A stretch of DNA of 64,000 bases from UBA1563 sp037440065 (GCA_037440065.1 JBBIUV010000019.1:153888-217887); one strand, 5' to 3'; shown: positions 37,500 to 45,147, numbered from the stretch's first letter. Numbers and translations are program-made. Notes: generated from the letters alone by a model not told the origin.

Positions 37500-38150
37500 T
37501 TAGTTGTACCAGCGGATAACGCCGATAACTTTGCCTGCTATGTGAAAAACTTCTTTGTTTACAATTTCAATCGGCTGATAATTGTCATTTGCAGGGATCA
37601 ATTTAATTTCATTATTTTTTTGCCAATATCGTTTTACCGTTGCTTCATCATCAATTAGCGCCACTACAATATCATCATGTTTTGCAAAATTTTGTGCGGC
37701 AACGATCACATGATCTTTTTCTATAATCCCGGCGTTAATCATACTGTCTCCCTTTACTTTTAAGGCGAAACACGTATCATATCCTTTAATCATTGCCGGA
37801 TCAACAACCACATCGCCGTCATGATTTTCAACTGCGGTAATTGGAACACCTGCCGCTACACGACCGATAATGGGGACTTTTTTGAAATAATTTTCAATAT
37901 CACCTAAAGTTTGCGGTAACGAAAGACTTTCAAAATTGGAAAGAACAGTAATTCCGCGGCTTGCATTGCTTTCGACTAAAATGTGTCCCTTTTTTACTAG
38001 GGCATCCATATGTCTTTTTACGCCAAAGGTAGAGGAGATGCCAAATTGTTTTCCAATTTGACGAAGAGTTGGCGGGTACCCATTTTCGTCTCGGAATTGC
38101 TCAATAAAAGATAAAATTTCTTGCTGGCGATCTGTTAATTCTTTTTTCAT
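37500..38150 (-). CDS. lexA: LexA SOS repressor
   Basis: A 216-residue repressor. The N-terminal winged helix (residues 1-70, with TLRQIGKQFGISSTFGVKRHMDAL) is followed by the autocleavage site A100-G101 in GRVAAGVP. The latent protease dyad S136 (KGDSM) and K173 (ATVKRY) is intact, so it should be inactivated by RecA filament. The operon continues with two small genes. The promoter carries a palindrome in its spacer, so autoregulation is likely. Confidence 0.95.
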   Translation of the reverse strand: MKKELTDRQQEILSFIEQFRDENGYPPTLRQIGKQFGISSTFGVKRHMDALVKKGHILVESNASRGITVLSNFESLSLPQTLGDIENYFKKVPIIGRVAAGVPITAVENHDGDVVVDPAMIKGYDTCFALKVKGDSMINAGIIEKDHVIVAAQNFAKHDDIVVALIDDEATVKRYWQKNNEIKLIPANDNYQPIEIVNKEVFHIAGKVIGVIRWYN

Positions 38151-38175
38151 TTATAGTGTCTTTTTGTTCACTGCA

Positions 38176-38204
38176 AATATAGTGTTCAAAAGAACACTTG
38201 TCAA
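38176..38204 (-). promoter_or_regulatory. lexA promoter
   Basis: Read on the minus strand: TTGACA (38204-38199), exactly 17 nt, TATATT (38181-38176). The match to sigma-70 consensus is near perfect, and the spacer is occupied by a palindrome. Confidence 0.75.
38181..38198. promoter_or_regulatory. Candidate LexA operator (SOS box)
   Basis: The perfect 18-bp palindrome AGTGTTC-AAAA-GAACACT fills the promoter spacer. A half-like copy (GTTCACT) lies at 38166-38172. The half-site GTTC/GAAC is related to known SOS boxes, but in the order GTTC-N4-GAAC. Confidence 0.65.
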
Positions 38205-38255
38205 GAGAAATTTTAATCTAATCTTATTATCGAAAAAAAACTCTAAAACTTTACA

Positions 38256-38456
38256 GTGAAGCGATATTCCTCAACCAAAACTGCATTTATCCTTCAAATT
38301 CAAACACCTCGTTGGACATGGTGAAGCGATATCAGCAGGACAAAACAAAATAGTGAAACGATATTTTTCAACATTATGCGTTTTTACGCTAATTTCGCAA
38401 TAGCTCATTGGACATTTATACGCTCGTTGGACATATTATCGAGGCTCATTGGACAT
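38256..38456. repeat. Left-end array of two 12-mer repeats (candidate transposase sites)
   Basis: Family 1, GTGAARCGATAT: 38256-38267, 38321-38332, 38353-38364. Family 2, CTCRTTGGACAT: 38308-38319, 38404-38415, 38423-38434, 38445-38456. All copies are on the same strand and differ only at one purine. Both end in GAYAT. The region from 38205 to 38504 carries no gene. Multiple same-sense sites at the end are as expected for MuA binding. Confidence 0.7.
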
Positions 38457-38484
38457 TTGTTTAGGGGTTTTTATCGGTAGGATT

Positions 38485-38497
38485 TGACAAATTGTCA
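38485..38497. promoter_or_regulatory. Small palindrome after the early operon
   Basis: TGACAA-A-TTGTCA, a perfect 13-nt palindrome directly beyond the stop of the MuF-like gene. It may be a weak terminator or a protein site; no T-run strong enough to decide. Confidence 0.35.
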
Positions 38498-38504
38498 GAC
38501 ATTT

Positions 38505-39269
38505 TTATTTCGCAGTTCTTCTCAAAATTCCATTCACTTCTTTCCAGTCTTCGCTTACCCAGAGCCATTCGTGCATGCAGTTGTAACCTCCACAATACCT
38601 TAAAACGGGAATGCCACATCCATTATCCATGCCTCTAATTTGCGACTCGGTATAGAGCTCTTGGGCTGCCATTAATCGAACACATAAAAAATGTGAGTTC
38701 GCCCGCGTTGGCGGTCCGAAATACGCTGCTTTATTCAACCCGGCAAGACCGGCGATCGTTTGCGCTGAAGTGTTGTCAAATCCGGCAAGCTGGGTATTGA
38801 TGAATGTTTTTGCGTTCGCTGCCGGTACGCGCAATCTGCCTTGAACGGTTCTTCTTGCTCGAAGTTCCGTCATCTTTCCGGAGCGGTAATCCGAGATGAT
38901 CCTTTGAATTTCATTAAGCGTTTGTTGGCTGTCCTGGTGGGATTTTGCAAGTAATGAATAATCGACCGGATACTTGAAGTTTAGAACGTCTTTTATATCG
39001 TTGTTAATTTCTATTAATGCCTGGCGTCCGTTCCATGCGCGCAGATCGCCGTCGGAATTCAAGTCATCAATAAAACTTTCAACCGCCTCTTTAAAATTGC
39101 TGCCGGTGATGTGTAAAGGATCGGTGGAAGAAAATATCTTCCCGATTTCAGTTTCGTAATCGCGGAGCAAATTATAAAACTGCCGAGAGATGTGATCGGA
39201 TATTTTCTGTTTAAGCTTATTTTTTTTATCATAAAGCTCGATATATTTTGGTACGTCAACTTCAGGCAT
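38505..39269 (-). CDS. MuF-type minor head protein
   Basis: A 254-residue phage head morphogenesis protein. A coiled N-terminal half is followed by the C-terminal signature PPTRANSHFLCVRL, SQIRGMDNG and LRYCGGYNCMHEWLWV, the Cys/His core of the MuF (gp30/SPP1 gp7) family. The ATG at 39269 is used: it overlaps the preceding stop as TGATG and has AAGGAAAG before it, while a start at 39347 would overlap the zinc-ribbon gene by 79 nt. It is separated from portal and terminase by more than 12 kb, which is unusual. Confidence 0.75.
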   Translation of the reverse strand: MPEVDVPKYIELYDKKNKLKQKISDHISRQFYNLLRDYETEIGKIFSSTDPLHITGSNFKEAVESFIDDLNSDGDLRAWNGRQALIEINNDIKDVLNFKYPVDYSLLAKSHQDSQQTLNEIQRIISDYRSGKMTELRARRTVQGRLRVPAANAKTFINTQLAGFDNTSAQTIAGLAGLNKAAYFGPPTRANSHFLCVRLMAAQELYTESQIRGMDNGCGIPVLRYCGGYNCMHEWLWVSEDWKEVNGILRRTAK

Positions 39270-39457
39270 CAGGCTCTTTCCTTTTTGTAGTAAGGTGTGG
39301 CTTCCGGGTATTGCTTGCTTATAAACGAGCGTTTGCATTTCGGACAAAGATGTCCTCGCTCAATTACGTGTTTGTATTTGTGTACTTTTATCAACTTAAA
39401 ATCGGGATCAGATTTTTTTGTTTTTGTGTAGCCGCAATCTTTATAAGGACATTCCAT
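39269..39457 (-). CDS. Small zinc-ribbon protein (Com-like size)
   Basis: A 62-residue protein with a CPYKDC knuckle (C3, C8) and a CPKC knuckle (C38, C41), so one zinc ribbon. Mu encodes a similarly small zinc-binding regulator, Com, but sequence similarity is too slight to name it. Coupled to the MuF-like gene. Confidence 0.65.
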   Translation of the reverse strand: MECPYKDCGYTKTKKSDPDFKLIKVHKYKHVIERGHLCPKCKRSFISKQYPEATPYYKKERA

Positions 39458-39737
39458 TACCCGGTTCCTTTTCGTTTTTCTTAGCTGTAGAGATTAGATC
39501 GTAAAGCCATGATGCAGTTCTGTGCGCAGATTGAAATTTCTGCGGAAATCTTGCGCTGTTTAGCATCTCCAAAATCTCATCATATTTTTCAAGCGGAATA
39601 TTCACTCCGCCGATCGCGCGGATGATCTTCTCAAAAATCTTTTTCGGATCGGCTTTGTATTTGCCGTTGATAACCTTAGAAATCGCGGAGTGGTCAACTC
39701 CGCTTTCTTTGGCAATTTGTCTAATTGATTTACTCAT
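39441..39737 (-). CDS. Helix-turn-helix DNA-binding protein
   Basis: A 98-residue protein whose N-terminal 45 residues form an XRE/LacI-like helix-turn-helix (SIRQIAKESGVDHSAISKVI, then GKYKADPKKIFEKI). It may be the activator or repressor that controls late genes, by position at the end of the early operon. It overlaps both neighbours. Confidence 0.7.
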   Translation of the reverse strand: MSKSIRQIAKESGVDHSAISKVINGKYKADPKKIFEKIIRAIGGVNIPLEKYDEILEMLNSARFPQKFQSAHRTASWLYDLISTAKKNEKEPGNGMSL

Positions 39738-39946
39738 AACTTTTGCGAAGAACTAAAACTTTTAAGGAGTTTGCTGTAGGACAATTCATATTTGATCCCA
39801 TTAAAATCAAACTCAACATCTTTTTTATTGTCAATGCATCTATCCAAGGCTTCTTTGGTTGCATCATCCAGACTCGTCCCGGCGCGGAATTCTAACAATA
39901 TGACAGTTCTCATTCTTACGACTTCTGACAAAACTATAGTATTCAT
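39734..39946 (-). CDS. Hypothetical early phage protein
   Basis: A 70-residue protein (MNTIVLSEVVRMRTVILLEF...). The start at 39946 has AAAGGGAAG before it. It overlaps the next gene as ATGA. No family recognised. Confidence 0.55.
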   Translation of the reverse strand: MNTIVLSEVVRMRTVILLEFRAGTSLDDATKEALDRCIDNKKDVEFDFNGIKYELSYSKLLKSFSSSQKL

Positions 39947-39959
39947 AACTTCCCTTTCA

Positions 39960-40157
39960 TTAATCAACAAAATGATTTCTAATCTTACCAACGCCAACGT
40001 AAAAAGCGTACCGCGCTTTGATGTAACCGGCTTCCACCAGGTCGTTCCAAATATGGTCTGATGCCAAGTTTATCATTGTTTTGGGCAGCGTAAAACTTTC
40101 ATCGAGAAGCTTCTCGATATTTTTAACCGCTCGTTTCGGACTCTTCTTCTTTCCCAT
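39960..40157 (-). CDS. Hypothetical early phage protein
   Basis: A 65-residue, Lys-rich protein (KKKSPKRAVKNIEKLLDES). No family recognised. It lies 3 nt downstream of its upstream neighbour's stop. Confidence 0.5.
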   Translation of the reverse strand: MGKKKSPKRAVKNIEKLLDESFTLPKTMINLASDHIWNDLVEAGYIKARYAFYVGVGKIRNHFVD

Positions 40158-40160
40158 AGC

Positions 40161-40376
40161 TTAATCCTTTAGTTCTATTTCCCAACCGTCTTCACAACGT
40201 CGGAAATTATAGTTGATTGAGTTTGCCAGTAAATCCATTGCATATTCTTCTTCGATTCCAAACTCATCAATTGCTTGACTAAAATCGGAGTCACACAAAT
40301 AAGTCCCTCTCGTTCCAGAGACCACAGCTTCATCAAAGCTTTTTGTATTATCATATTTATTATTAAGTTTTTGCAT
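40161..40376 (-). CDS. Hypothetical early phage protein
   Basis: A 71-residue acidic protein (DEFGIEEEYAMDLLANSINY, then RRCEDGWEIELKD). No family recognised. Directly abuts the upstream gene. Confidence 0.5.
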   Translation of the reverse strand: MQKLNNKYDNTKSFDEAVVSGTRGTYLCDSDFSQAIDEFGIEEEYAMDLLANSINYNFRRCEDGWEIELKD

Positions 40377-40601
40377 TTAATTCACTGAGAAAGAGGAAAG
40401 TTCTTCAATGCGTCTGTTATTCAGCTCGCGCCTTAGATTATTCAAGTAAGCGTATTTGTTCCGCTCGAAATCTGTGCCGCCGGTTAACTTAATTTCTTCG
40501 TAAACGGACTGCGCCGCTTTATCTACCGCTTCAACTTCGCTCACCGCTTCCGGGTATTTCTTTTTGCATAATTCAATTATGGTAAATTCTATGAGACTCA
40601 T
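40377..40601 (-). CDS. Hypothetical early phage protein
   Basis: A 74-residue, mostly helical protein (MSLIEFTIIELCKKKYPEAV). It starts 1 nt after the Gam-like stop. No family recognised. Confidence 0.5.
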   Translation of the reverse strand: MSLIEFTIIELCKKKYPEAVSEVEAVDKAAQSVYEEIKLTGGTDFERNKYAYLNNLRRELNNRRIEELSSFSVN

Positions 40602-40602
40602 A

Positions 40603-41118
40603 TTACGCCGCCATCAATTGCTTAACGAACTTATCAATAATGTCGTCTGCCGATTTTATGAAAACAACATCATCATTCTTTTCGATCTCACATTCAATCA
40701 GTTGGAGCTCTCCTTCAGAAAGATTTTTAACAGCAGTCTTGATAAGCTTCTCTTCTGTTTTTATCAGCAGTTTTTTCTTCTTCGGAAGTTCTGACTTGAT
40801 CAACTCGATCGTTGTTTCTTCATCGGCATTATAGACAAGCTCGTCGGTAGCCTTCCTGAAGCCAAGCTTAATGCCGTGCAGCGTTTGTGTTTTACTTTTT
40901 ACAAACACCTCCGGGCTGTCAACAATAGCGCTTTCAAGAGCTGTAGTTGCCGCAACGAGATTATCCGCCGCCGTTTTTAATTTTTCCTTATACTTCAAGC
41001 TGATCATTTCGATTTCTGAGGTCATCGCATTTTTAATTGATGCCAAACCGTCGAACGCCTCAGCGTATTGCGCTGCAAGTTCATCTAATACAGATTGCTT
41101 TATTTCTTTCTCTTCCAT
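40603..41118 (-). CDS. gam: Gam-like host-nuclease inhibitor / DNA-end-binding protein
   Basis: A 171-residue Mu Gam-family protein. It has a long N-terminal helix (DELAAQYAEAFDGLASIKNAM), the Gam core (VKSKTQTLHGIKLGFRKATDEL) and a Lys-rich helix. Gam dimers, like Ku, bind DNA ends and protect replicating phage DNA from RecBCD. The start at 41118 has AAGG 9 nt before it; a longer ORF runs into the neighbouring gene. Confidence 0.85.
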   Translation of the reverse strand: MEEKEIKQSVLDELAAQYAEAFDGLASIKNAMTSEIEMISLKYKEKLKTAADNLVAATTALESAIVDSPEVFVKSKTQTLHGIKLGFRKATDELVYNADEETTIELIKSELPKKKKLLIKTEEKLIKTAVKNLSEGELQLIECEIEKNDDVVFIKSADDIIDKFVKQLMAA

Positions 41119-41119
41119 G

Positions 41120-41305
41120 TTACACCTTCGCTTTTGAATATTTTGAACTGATACCACGCAGCGCGCCCAACACTCTTCTAACGGTATTGATCGGGATGCG
41201 TGTTTTGTCTTTTATCAACAATGCAACTGCATCGTCAGATAAGTTTGCGGTTTTGCTTGTCCCCAAAGCTTCAAGAATCTTTGGAGCGGATGTTTGTTTT
41301 GCCAT
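41120..41305 (-). CDS. Hypothetical early phage protein
   Basis: A 61-residue basic protein (MAKQTSAPKILEALGTSKTA) with a possible helix-turn-helix in its second half (IPINTVRRVLGALRG). The start is fixed by AAAGGATAAC; the ORF is open further upstream but without support. Confidence 0.55.
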   Translation of the reverse strand: MAKQTSAPKILEALGTSKTANLSDDAVALLIKDKTRIPINTVRRVLGALRGISSKYSKAKV

Positions 41306-41306
41306 G

Positions 41307-41534
41307 TTAGTTATCCTTTTTATTTTTTGATTTACGAAATTTGAGCGCCTCTGGACACGTCGAGAAGTGAGAAACATGTCTGCCAAAATCAAATAGAAAA
41401 CCTTCACCTTTAACGGCAAGTTCTTTTTCAGCTTCAGAGATTGAGTCAGTATCAACCGGCATTTGTTTACCGTTTTTAGTGTTAACAAAAACGATCGGTT
41501 CACTGCACGCCGTGCAATATGTTAGGTTGTTCAT
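41307..41534 (-). CDS. Phage zinc-ribbon protein
   Basis: A 75-residue protein with CTACSEPIVFV, then NGKQMPVD and a later His/Cys pair (RHVSHFSTCPEAL). The pattern C-x2-C...MPVD is common in small phage proteins of unknown role. The start has GGAGAG before it. Confidence 0.6.
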   Translation of the reverse strand: MNNLTYCTACSEPIVFVNTKNGKQMPVDTDSISEAEKELAVKGEGFLFDFGRHVSHFSTCPEALKFRKSKNKKDN

Positions 41535-41535
41535 C

Positions 41536-41922
41536 TTACACTCTCCTCGCGCTTTCAGCAGCAGCTTCTTCTTTTGCAGCTTCTCCTTTAAGGATGATAT
41601 CAAGGACTTGAGGTGCGTATGGTTCGTCTGCATTGCATGCGTAGTATTTATTTTTAGGTAGCTCAAACGCTTCAAGTGCGTTATGCAGTTTTTGAATTTT
41701 CTCATAACCTTTACCGGCAATATGCTTCAGATTAATTATCAGGAACTTTTCTTCGTACTTAGCAAGTTTGGAGCTTTCCACCGCCGCTTTTTCTAAAACC
41801 GCCATACCTTTCAAAGCATGGAAAGTAGAACTATCTTTCAAATCATGCAACCCATCCGGCGTCTTATATCCGCAAAACTCCAACTGCTTAACTATGTCTT
41901 CTAAGAATTCATACATCTTCAT
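41536..41922 (-). CDS. Hypothetical early phage protein
   Basis: A 128-residue soluble protein (MKMYEFLEDIVKQLEFCGYK). The start at 41922 comes just after the upstream stop (41927). No family recognised. Confidence 0.5.
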   Translation of the reverse strand: MKMYEFLEDIVKQLEFCGYKTPDGLHDLKDSSTFHALKGMAVLEKAAVESSKLAKYEEKFLIINLKHIAGKGYEKIQKLHNALEAFELPKNKYYACNADEPYAPQVLDIILKGEAAKEEAAAESARRV

Positions 41923-41926
41923 TGCG

Positions 41927-42217
41927 TCACCCAACCGCCGTTTTATTTTGCTGACTAAAAAGCGGGAACACTCCGCCGTCCGGGAATTCACCGGTGATGC
42001 CTTGAATAAATCCCGTGTGAATCTTAAACACATTCTGCTTTGCCCGGTGAAGCTTCCGCAGATCGGCTTCTTCCTGCTTTAGATTATTGTACTGCTGCAC
42101 CGTTGGCTTTAGCTCGTTGGCGGTATTGTGCACGTCCTTAATACGCACATCCAATTCGTCAATCTCTTGCTTCTCTTTCTGCAGAGCGGTTTCAATTTGC
42201 TTAATGTCTAATTCCAT
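41927..42217 (-). CDS. Coiled-coil early phage protein
   Basis: A 96-residue protein with residues 5-65 a charged coiled coil (IETALQKEKQEIDELDVRI). A strong AAGGAGA binding site precedes the ATG. Function unknown. Confidence 0.6.
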   Translation of the reverse strand: MELDIKQIETALQKEKQEIDELDVRIKDVHNTANELKPTVQQYNNLKQEEADLRKLHRAKQNVFKIHTGFIQGITGEFPDGGVFPLFSQQNKTAVG

Positions 42218-42258
42218 TTTTGTATCTCCTTGTTTTTGTTTATGTATTTCGTTATTGC

Positions 42259-42435
42259 CTATTGCTCACTGCCTACTGCCGGCTGCTCTTTGCCAACTTC
42301 CTTCAGCTCACAGATCAACTCTTTCCAATCATGCGCGTTATGCGCTTCGATCAACGTAGCGGCAAGGAGAAGTACGATGCTGTAATCGAGCCGCTTCAGT
42401 TGATCTTTCAATATGTTTTTATCTTTTTCACTCAT
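42259..42435 (-). CDS. Small early phage protein
   Basis: A 58-residue ORF read directly from the sequence (MSEKDKNILKDQLKRLDYSI, later NAHDWKELICELKEV). It overlaps the upstream gene's stop by 8 nt. Its last residues (AVGSEQ) are written in degenerate heptamer repeats that continue beyond the stop to about 42253. Confidence 0.5.
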   Translation of the reverse strand: MSEKDKNILKDQLKRLDYSIVLLLAATLIEAHNAHDWKELICELKEVGKEQPAVGSEQ

Positions 42436-42610
42436 TACTTTTTAACTTAATCTCTTTAACTAATTCAGCTTTGACCGAAGCAATGTGATCACACGCTTCT
42501 TTAAGGTATAACTGCACATCGTATTTATCTTGTCCGATTTCTTCCGTGGCGAACGCAATTAGCTGTTCAACAGAGGATAACTTTTCAACCATTTGTTCTT
42601 TGTTACTCAT
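42428..42610 (-). CDS. Small early phage protein
   Basis: A 60-residue helical protein (MSNKEQMVEKLSSVEQLIAF). Its ATG directly follows a heptamer repeat tract (42611-42637) that makes up the whole spacer. No family recognised. Confidence 0.5.
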   Translation of the reverse strand: MSNKEQMVEKLSSVEQLIAFATEEIGQDKYDVQLYLKEACDHIASVKAELVKEIKLKSNE

Positions 42611-42634
42611 TACTTTCTACTTGCTACTTTCCAC

Positions 42635-43027
42635 TTACAGCTGCAGCTCAAAGTTCGGATTCTCCACATTTACGCAATAGACTTCCTTTATCAAGTCACG
42701 TACAGAAAGCCGTTCGCAGCTTGCAAAACTTTCAAGCTCTTCCTTAAGCGCTGCAAAGCGTGTGCGTTTGTACTCGTTCCACTCATCATTATTTACGGCA
42801 ATGTAGTAACCGTTCTCATCGCCGATTATGCGCGTGCCCTGGTGACGAGCCAACGAAGAAAGTGTCCTCAGCCTTCGCTTAAAAGCATCGAGAGATAATC
42901 GGCTTGATATCATTCCAACTTCCGTTTCCGCTCTCTTTAATAAATAGAGATCGTACAACTCAGTCGCCTTCTTCGCGCTATGCTTTCCAAAACCAAGCAT
43001 ATTAAAAAGATCATTTACGGTATTCAT
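42635..43027 (-). CDS. Hypothetical early phage protein
   Basis: A 130-residue protein with a helical N terminus, SRLSLDAFKRRLRTLSSLAR and a GTRIIGDENGYYIA strand pair, reminiscent of a small winged DNA-binding module; this is tentative. It overlaps the upstream stop as ATGA. Confidence 0.5.
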   Translation of the reverse strand: MNTVNDLFNMLGFGKHSAKKATELYDLYLLKRAETEVGMISSRLSLDAFKRRLRTLSSLARHQGTRIIGDENGYYIAVNNDEWNEYKRTRFAALKEELESFASCERLSVRDLIKEVYCVNVENPNFELQL

Positions 43028-43257
43028 CTTTCCCATCCTAACGATTTAGAAATTTCCGGTGTAAACCCGCCGAAGTGATCGTACAATCTTTCCTTAAAAT
43101 GATCTCCTAAACTTTTCCCATCCGAAGCAATCAAGTCGCTTCTGAAACGCGGGTCTGCATCTTTTGCAAATCTCCATGCCGCGCACATTGCGTAATGTTC
43201 CATCGCATCAATTTCTTTTGCGAGGGCATCAATTTGTTCTTGTGTGTATTCATTCAT
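43024..43257 (-). CDS. Hypothetical early phage protein
   Basis: A 77-residue acidic protein (MNEYTQEQIDALAKEIDAME). The ATG overlaps the GemA stop as TGATG, with AAGG upstream. No family recognised. Confidence 0.5.
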   Translation of the reverse strand: MNEYTQEQIDALAKEIDAMEHYAMCAAWRFAKDADPRFRSDLIASDGKSLGDHFKERLYDHFGGFTPEISKSLGWER

Positions 43258-43703
43258 CACTTTACCTTCTCTTCTTTTTGAATTCTCAACTTTTCATGCC
43301 TGCGTTTTATCAGGTAGCCAACAAACGCAATTGCATTCTTTCCGCTCAAATATTTGTAGTGAAGATAACCGTACCGTTTAACAGCAAGCTCTATCAAGTA
43401 TTCGTCAGACCATTGCAATTCCTTTCGGAGTTTTTTTACAAGATAAAGCTGCGCGTCGCTCATGCCGGGAATCCTTGTTAATCCAAGGTCTTCAACTTGT
43501 CCCCAATCTATTGAACCGTTCTGAACGTCAGCATCCAGCAAACGGAGCTCTTGAATTGAAAGATGCGCCATGCTTTCAACCTTGAACTCCGCTACTGCAA
43601 GCTGGTGTAACAATGGATGAGGATCGTCAACGTTCCACTTCATCGCTGCGTGGGCATGAAGCTCGCGCATTAATTTTGTTCTCGACTCTTTTTCAACCGC
43701 CAT
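43257..43703 (-). CDS. GemA/Mu gp16-family regulatory protein (DUF1018)
   Basis: A 148-residue protein with the gp16/GemA features LRLLDADVQNG..., MSDAQLYLVKKLRKELQWS and FVGYLIKRRHEKL. In Mu this early protein affects host gene expression and DNA supercoiling. The start at 43703 is preferred because of the GGAAATC before it; it overlaps the upstream gene by 11 nt. Confidence 0.7.
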   Translation of the reverse strand: MAVEKESRTKLMRELHAHAAMKWNVDDPHPLLHQLAVAEFKVESMAHLSIQELRLLDADVQNGSIDWGQVEDLGLTRIPGMSDAQLYLVKKLRKELQWSDEYLIELAVKRYGYLHYKYLSGKNAIAFVGYLIKRRHEKLRIQKEEKVK

Positions 43704-43908
43704 GATTTCCACTTCCTTTTTCATTATTGAGCTTAGGTGCTTTTGTACATAGATCAGCAGCCCACGCAAAGATGTGCCCGAATCTGCCGTTCTTAAGCGT
43801 TACCGTATTGGTTGTTTGGTTACAACCGATCACTGTAAATTCAAGGCGGTGATAAAGAAGCACCGGATGTTTCTTTATTACAACGATATCGTTAATCTGT
43901 AAATCCAT
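43693..43908 (-). CDS. Hypothetical early phage protein
   Basis: A 71-residue beta-rich protein (MDLQINDIVVIKKHPVLLYH). The pattern suggests a small barrel, but no family was recognised. It shares one base with the preceding gene. Confidence 0.5.
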   Translation of the reverse strand: MDLQINDIVVIKKHPVLLYHRLEFTVIGCNQTTNTVTLKNGRFGHIFAWAADLCTKAPKLNNEKGSGNHGG

Positions 43909-44144
43909 CAGAATGTATCCACGTTTAACCAGTAAGTATTTTCAGCTTGATAGTCCCGTTTTATTTTTCCGGTAGAGACCATGCTGTTTAGAATGCGCGT
44001 AGCTTTATTGATGGAACAATCAAACAGCTTTGCTATCTCGCTGCGCGTTGCGCTGTGCCGGTTTTTATTGTTGATCATAAACTCGGCAACTTTATTTGCA
44101 ATCTCTTCGCGAGATGCGGTGTCAACATTAAACTGCTTTCGCAT
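43908..44144 (-). CDS. Winged-helix DNA-binding protein
   Basis: A 78-residue protein. RSEIAKLFDCSINKATRILNS is a clear winged helix, followed by a wing (KIKRDYQAENTYWL). It could be a Mor/Ner-like control protein or a replication accessory factor. It overlaps muB by 17 nt. Confidence 0.6.
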   Translation of the reverse strand: MRKQFNVDTASREEIANKVAEFMINNKNRHSATRSEIAKLFDCSINKATRILNSMVSTGKIKRDYQAENTYWLNVDTF

Positions 44145-45147
44145 GTAGCACCTCGCGGGTAACCGGTATTGACGACGGTAAATAGTTATCGCTCATCATT
44201 GTGTGAAGACCTCTGTAAATTGTAGTGATAAGAGATGCGTCTACATCTTCGTAGCTTTTAATTTTGCCGCGTCCCATTACATTTACTATTTCTTTTCTTA
44301 CTTCTTCCAGATCGCTCAGTCCGGCGCGTTGTGAGAAGTATTCGGCGAGCAGTTGGTGGTCGATAGGTTTCAATGGTATGTTATTATACTCAGCCCACAA
44401 TTTCACATCGCTCTTTTGCAATCTTGGAAGTTTCCGTACAACAGAAATCCGGCGGAGGAACTGTTCCTGGTCTGACATTCCGGAGTAAGTAGTATCGCTA
44501 TCGGTAAAAACATCTTCATAAAATTTATAATTGCCGAGCAGCATTATTGAAAGCTGCGGAACGTTGTCAAGAAGATCCTGGAGGACTTTAAAGTATCCCC
44601 AATCTTCAGAGATCAATCTTTGAGCTTCATCTATAATTAAAACCATCTTAGTGTCGGTTTGAATTCCGGCGATCAAATGTCTTAGTCCGTTAGTAGTTTT
44701 CTCATTCAAGCCGAACAGCCTGCACAGATCACGGATGAAATTTCTTTTAGCCGCTTTCTTTGGTTTCTCCGAGTCGGTTAATATTTGCATGTATCTGCAA
44801 CCGAAGTCTTTAGCAAGTTTTTTTGATGAAGTAGTTTTCCCTTGTCCTGTAGGGCTTGCCAGAGTTACCATTAACTTTTCGTTCAAGCACCGGGTGAGGG
44901 CTTTTTCCATTTCGGTATAAAGAGAAGTTCTAAGAACCGTACTGTCTAATAGATCGCGACCTTCCATAATGCGCTGCATTTTTTCAATTGACTCTTCCTT
45001 AAACGCGCGCTGATCCTGGATCATTAACCGGTAATCAAACTGCTCAATACCCAAACGAACAGCTTGTGATTCACGTTGTAAACCTAATGCGTTGCAGTAG
45101 CGTAACCATTTGTCAATGGTCTTTTGGTGTGCATTGTTGTAGCTCAT
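44128..45147 (-). CDS. MuB-like transposition target-capture ATPase
   Basis: A 339-residue AAA+ ATPase. Walker A lies around residues 98-106 (ASPTGQGKTT) and Walker B is VLIIDEAQ. An N-terminal helical domain of about 90 residues precedes them. MuB binds target DNA as filaments, activates MuA and gives target immunity. It overlaps muA by 4 nt, the standard A-B order. Confidence 0.9.
   Translation of the reverse strand: MSYNNAHQKTIDKWLRYCNALGLQRESQAVRLGIEQFDYRLMIQDQRAFKEESIEKMQRIMEGRDLLDSTVLRTSLYTEMEKALTRCLNEKLMVTLASPTGQGKTTSSKKLAKDFGCRYMQILTDSEKPKKAAKRNFIRDLCRLFGLNEKTTNGLRHLIAGIQTDTKMVLIIDEAQRLISEDWGYFKVLQDLLDNVPQLSIMLLGNYKFYEDVFTDSDTTYSGMSDQEQFLRRISVVRKLPRLQKSDVKLWAEYNNIPLKPIDHQLLAEYFSQRAGLSDLEEVRKEIVNVMGRGKIKSYEDVDASLITTIYRGLHTMMSDNYLPSSIPVTREVLHAKAV

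Noticed and set aside
37500..38150. LexA as the phage repressor
   Set aside because: It has the full LexA length, cleavage site and dyad, and lies outside the phage end repeats with host-type neighbours. The phage has its own divergent XRE repressor at 48512.
38195..38207. Phage repressor also controlling lexA because both promoters contain ACTTGTCAAG
   Set aside because: The extended -35 CTTGACAAG also occurs in the unrelated promoter at 14141-14149, so it is better explained as a lineage-typical strong -35 context.
38199..38260. Exact left phage boundary at the TG of 38199 or 38257
   Set aside because: Either TG could be the terminal dinucleotide, but without the right end and the target duplication the choice is arbitrary.
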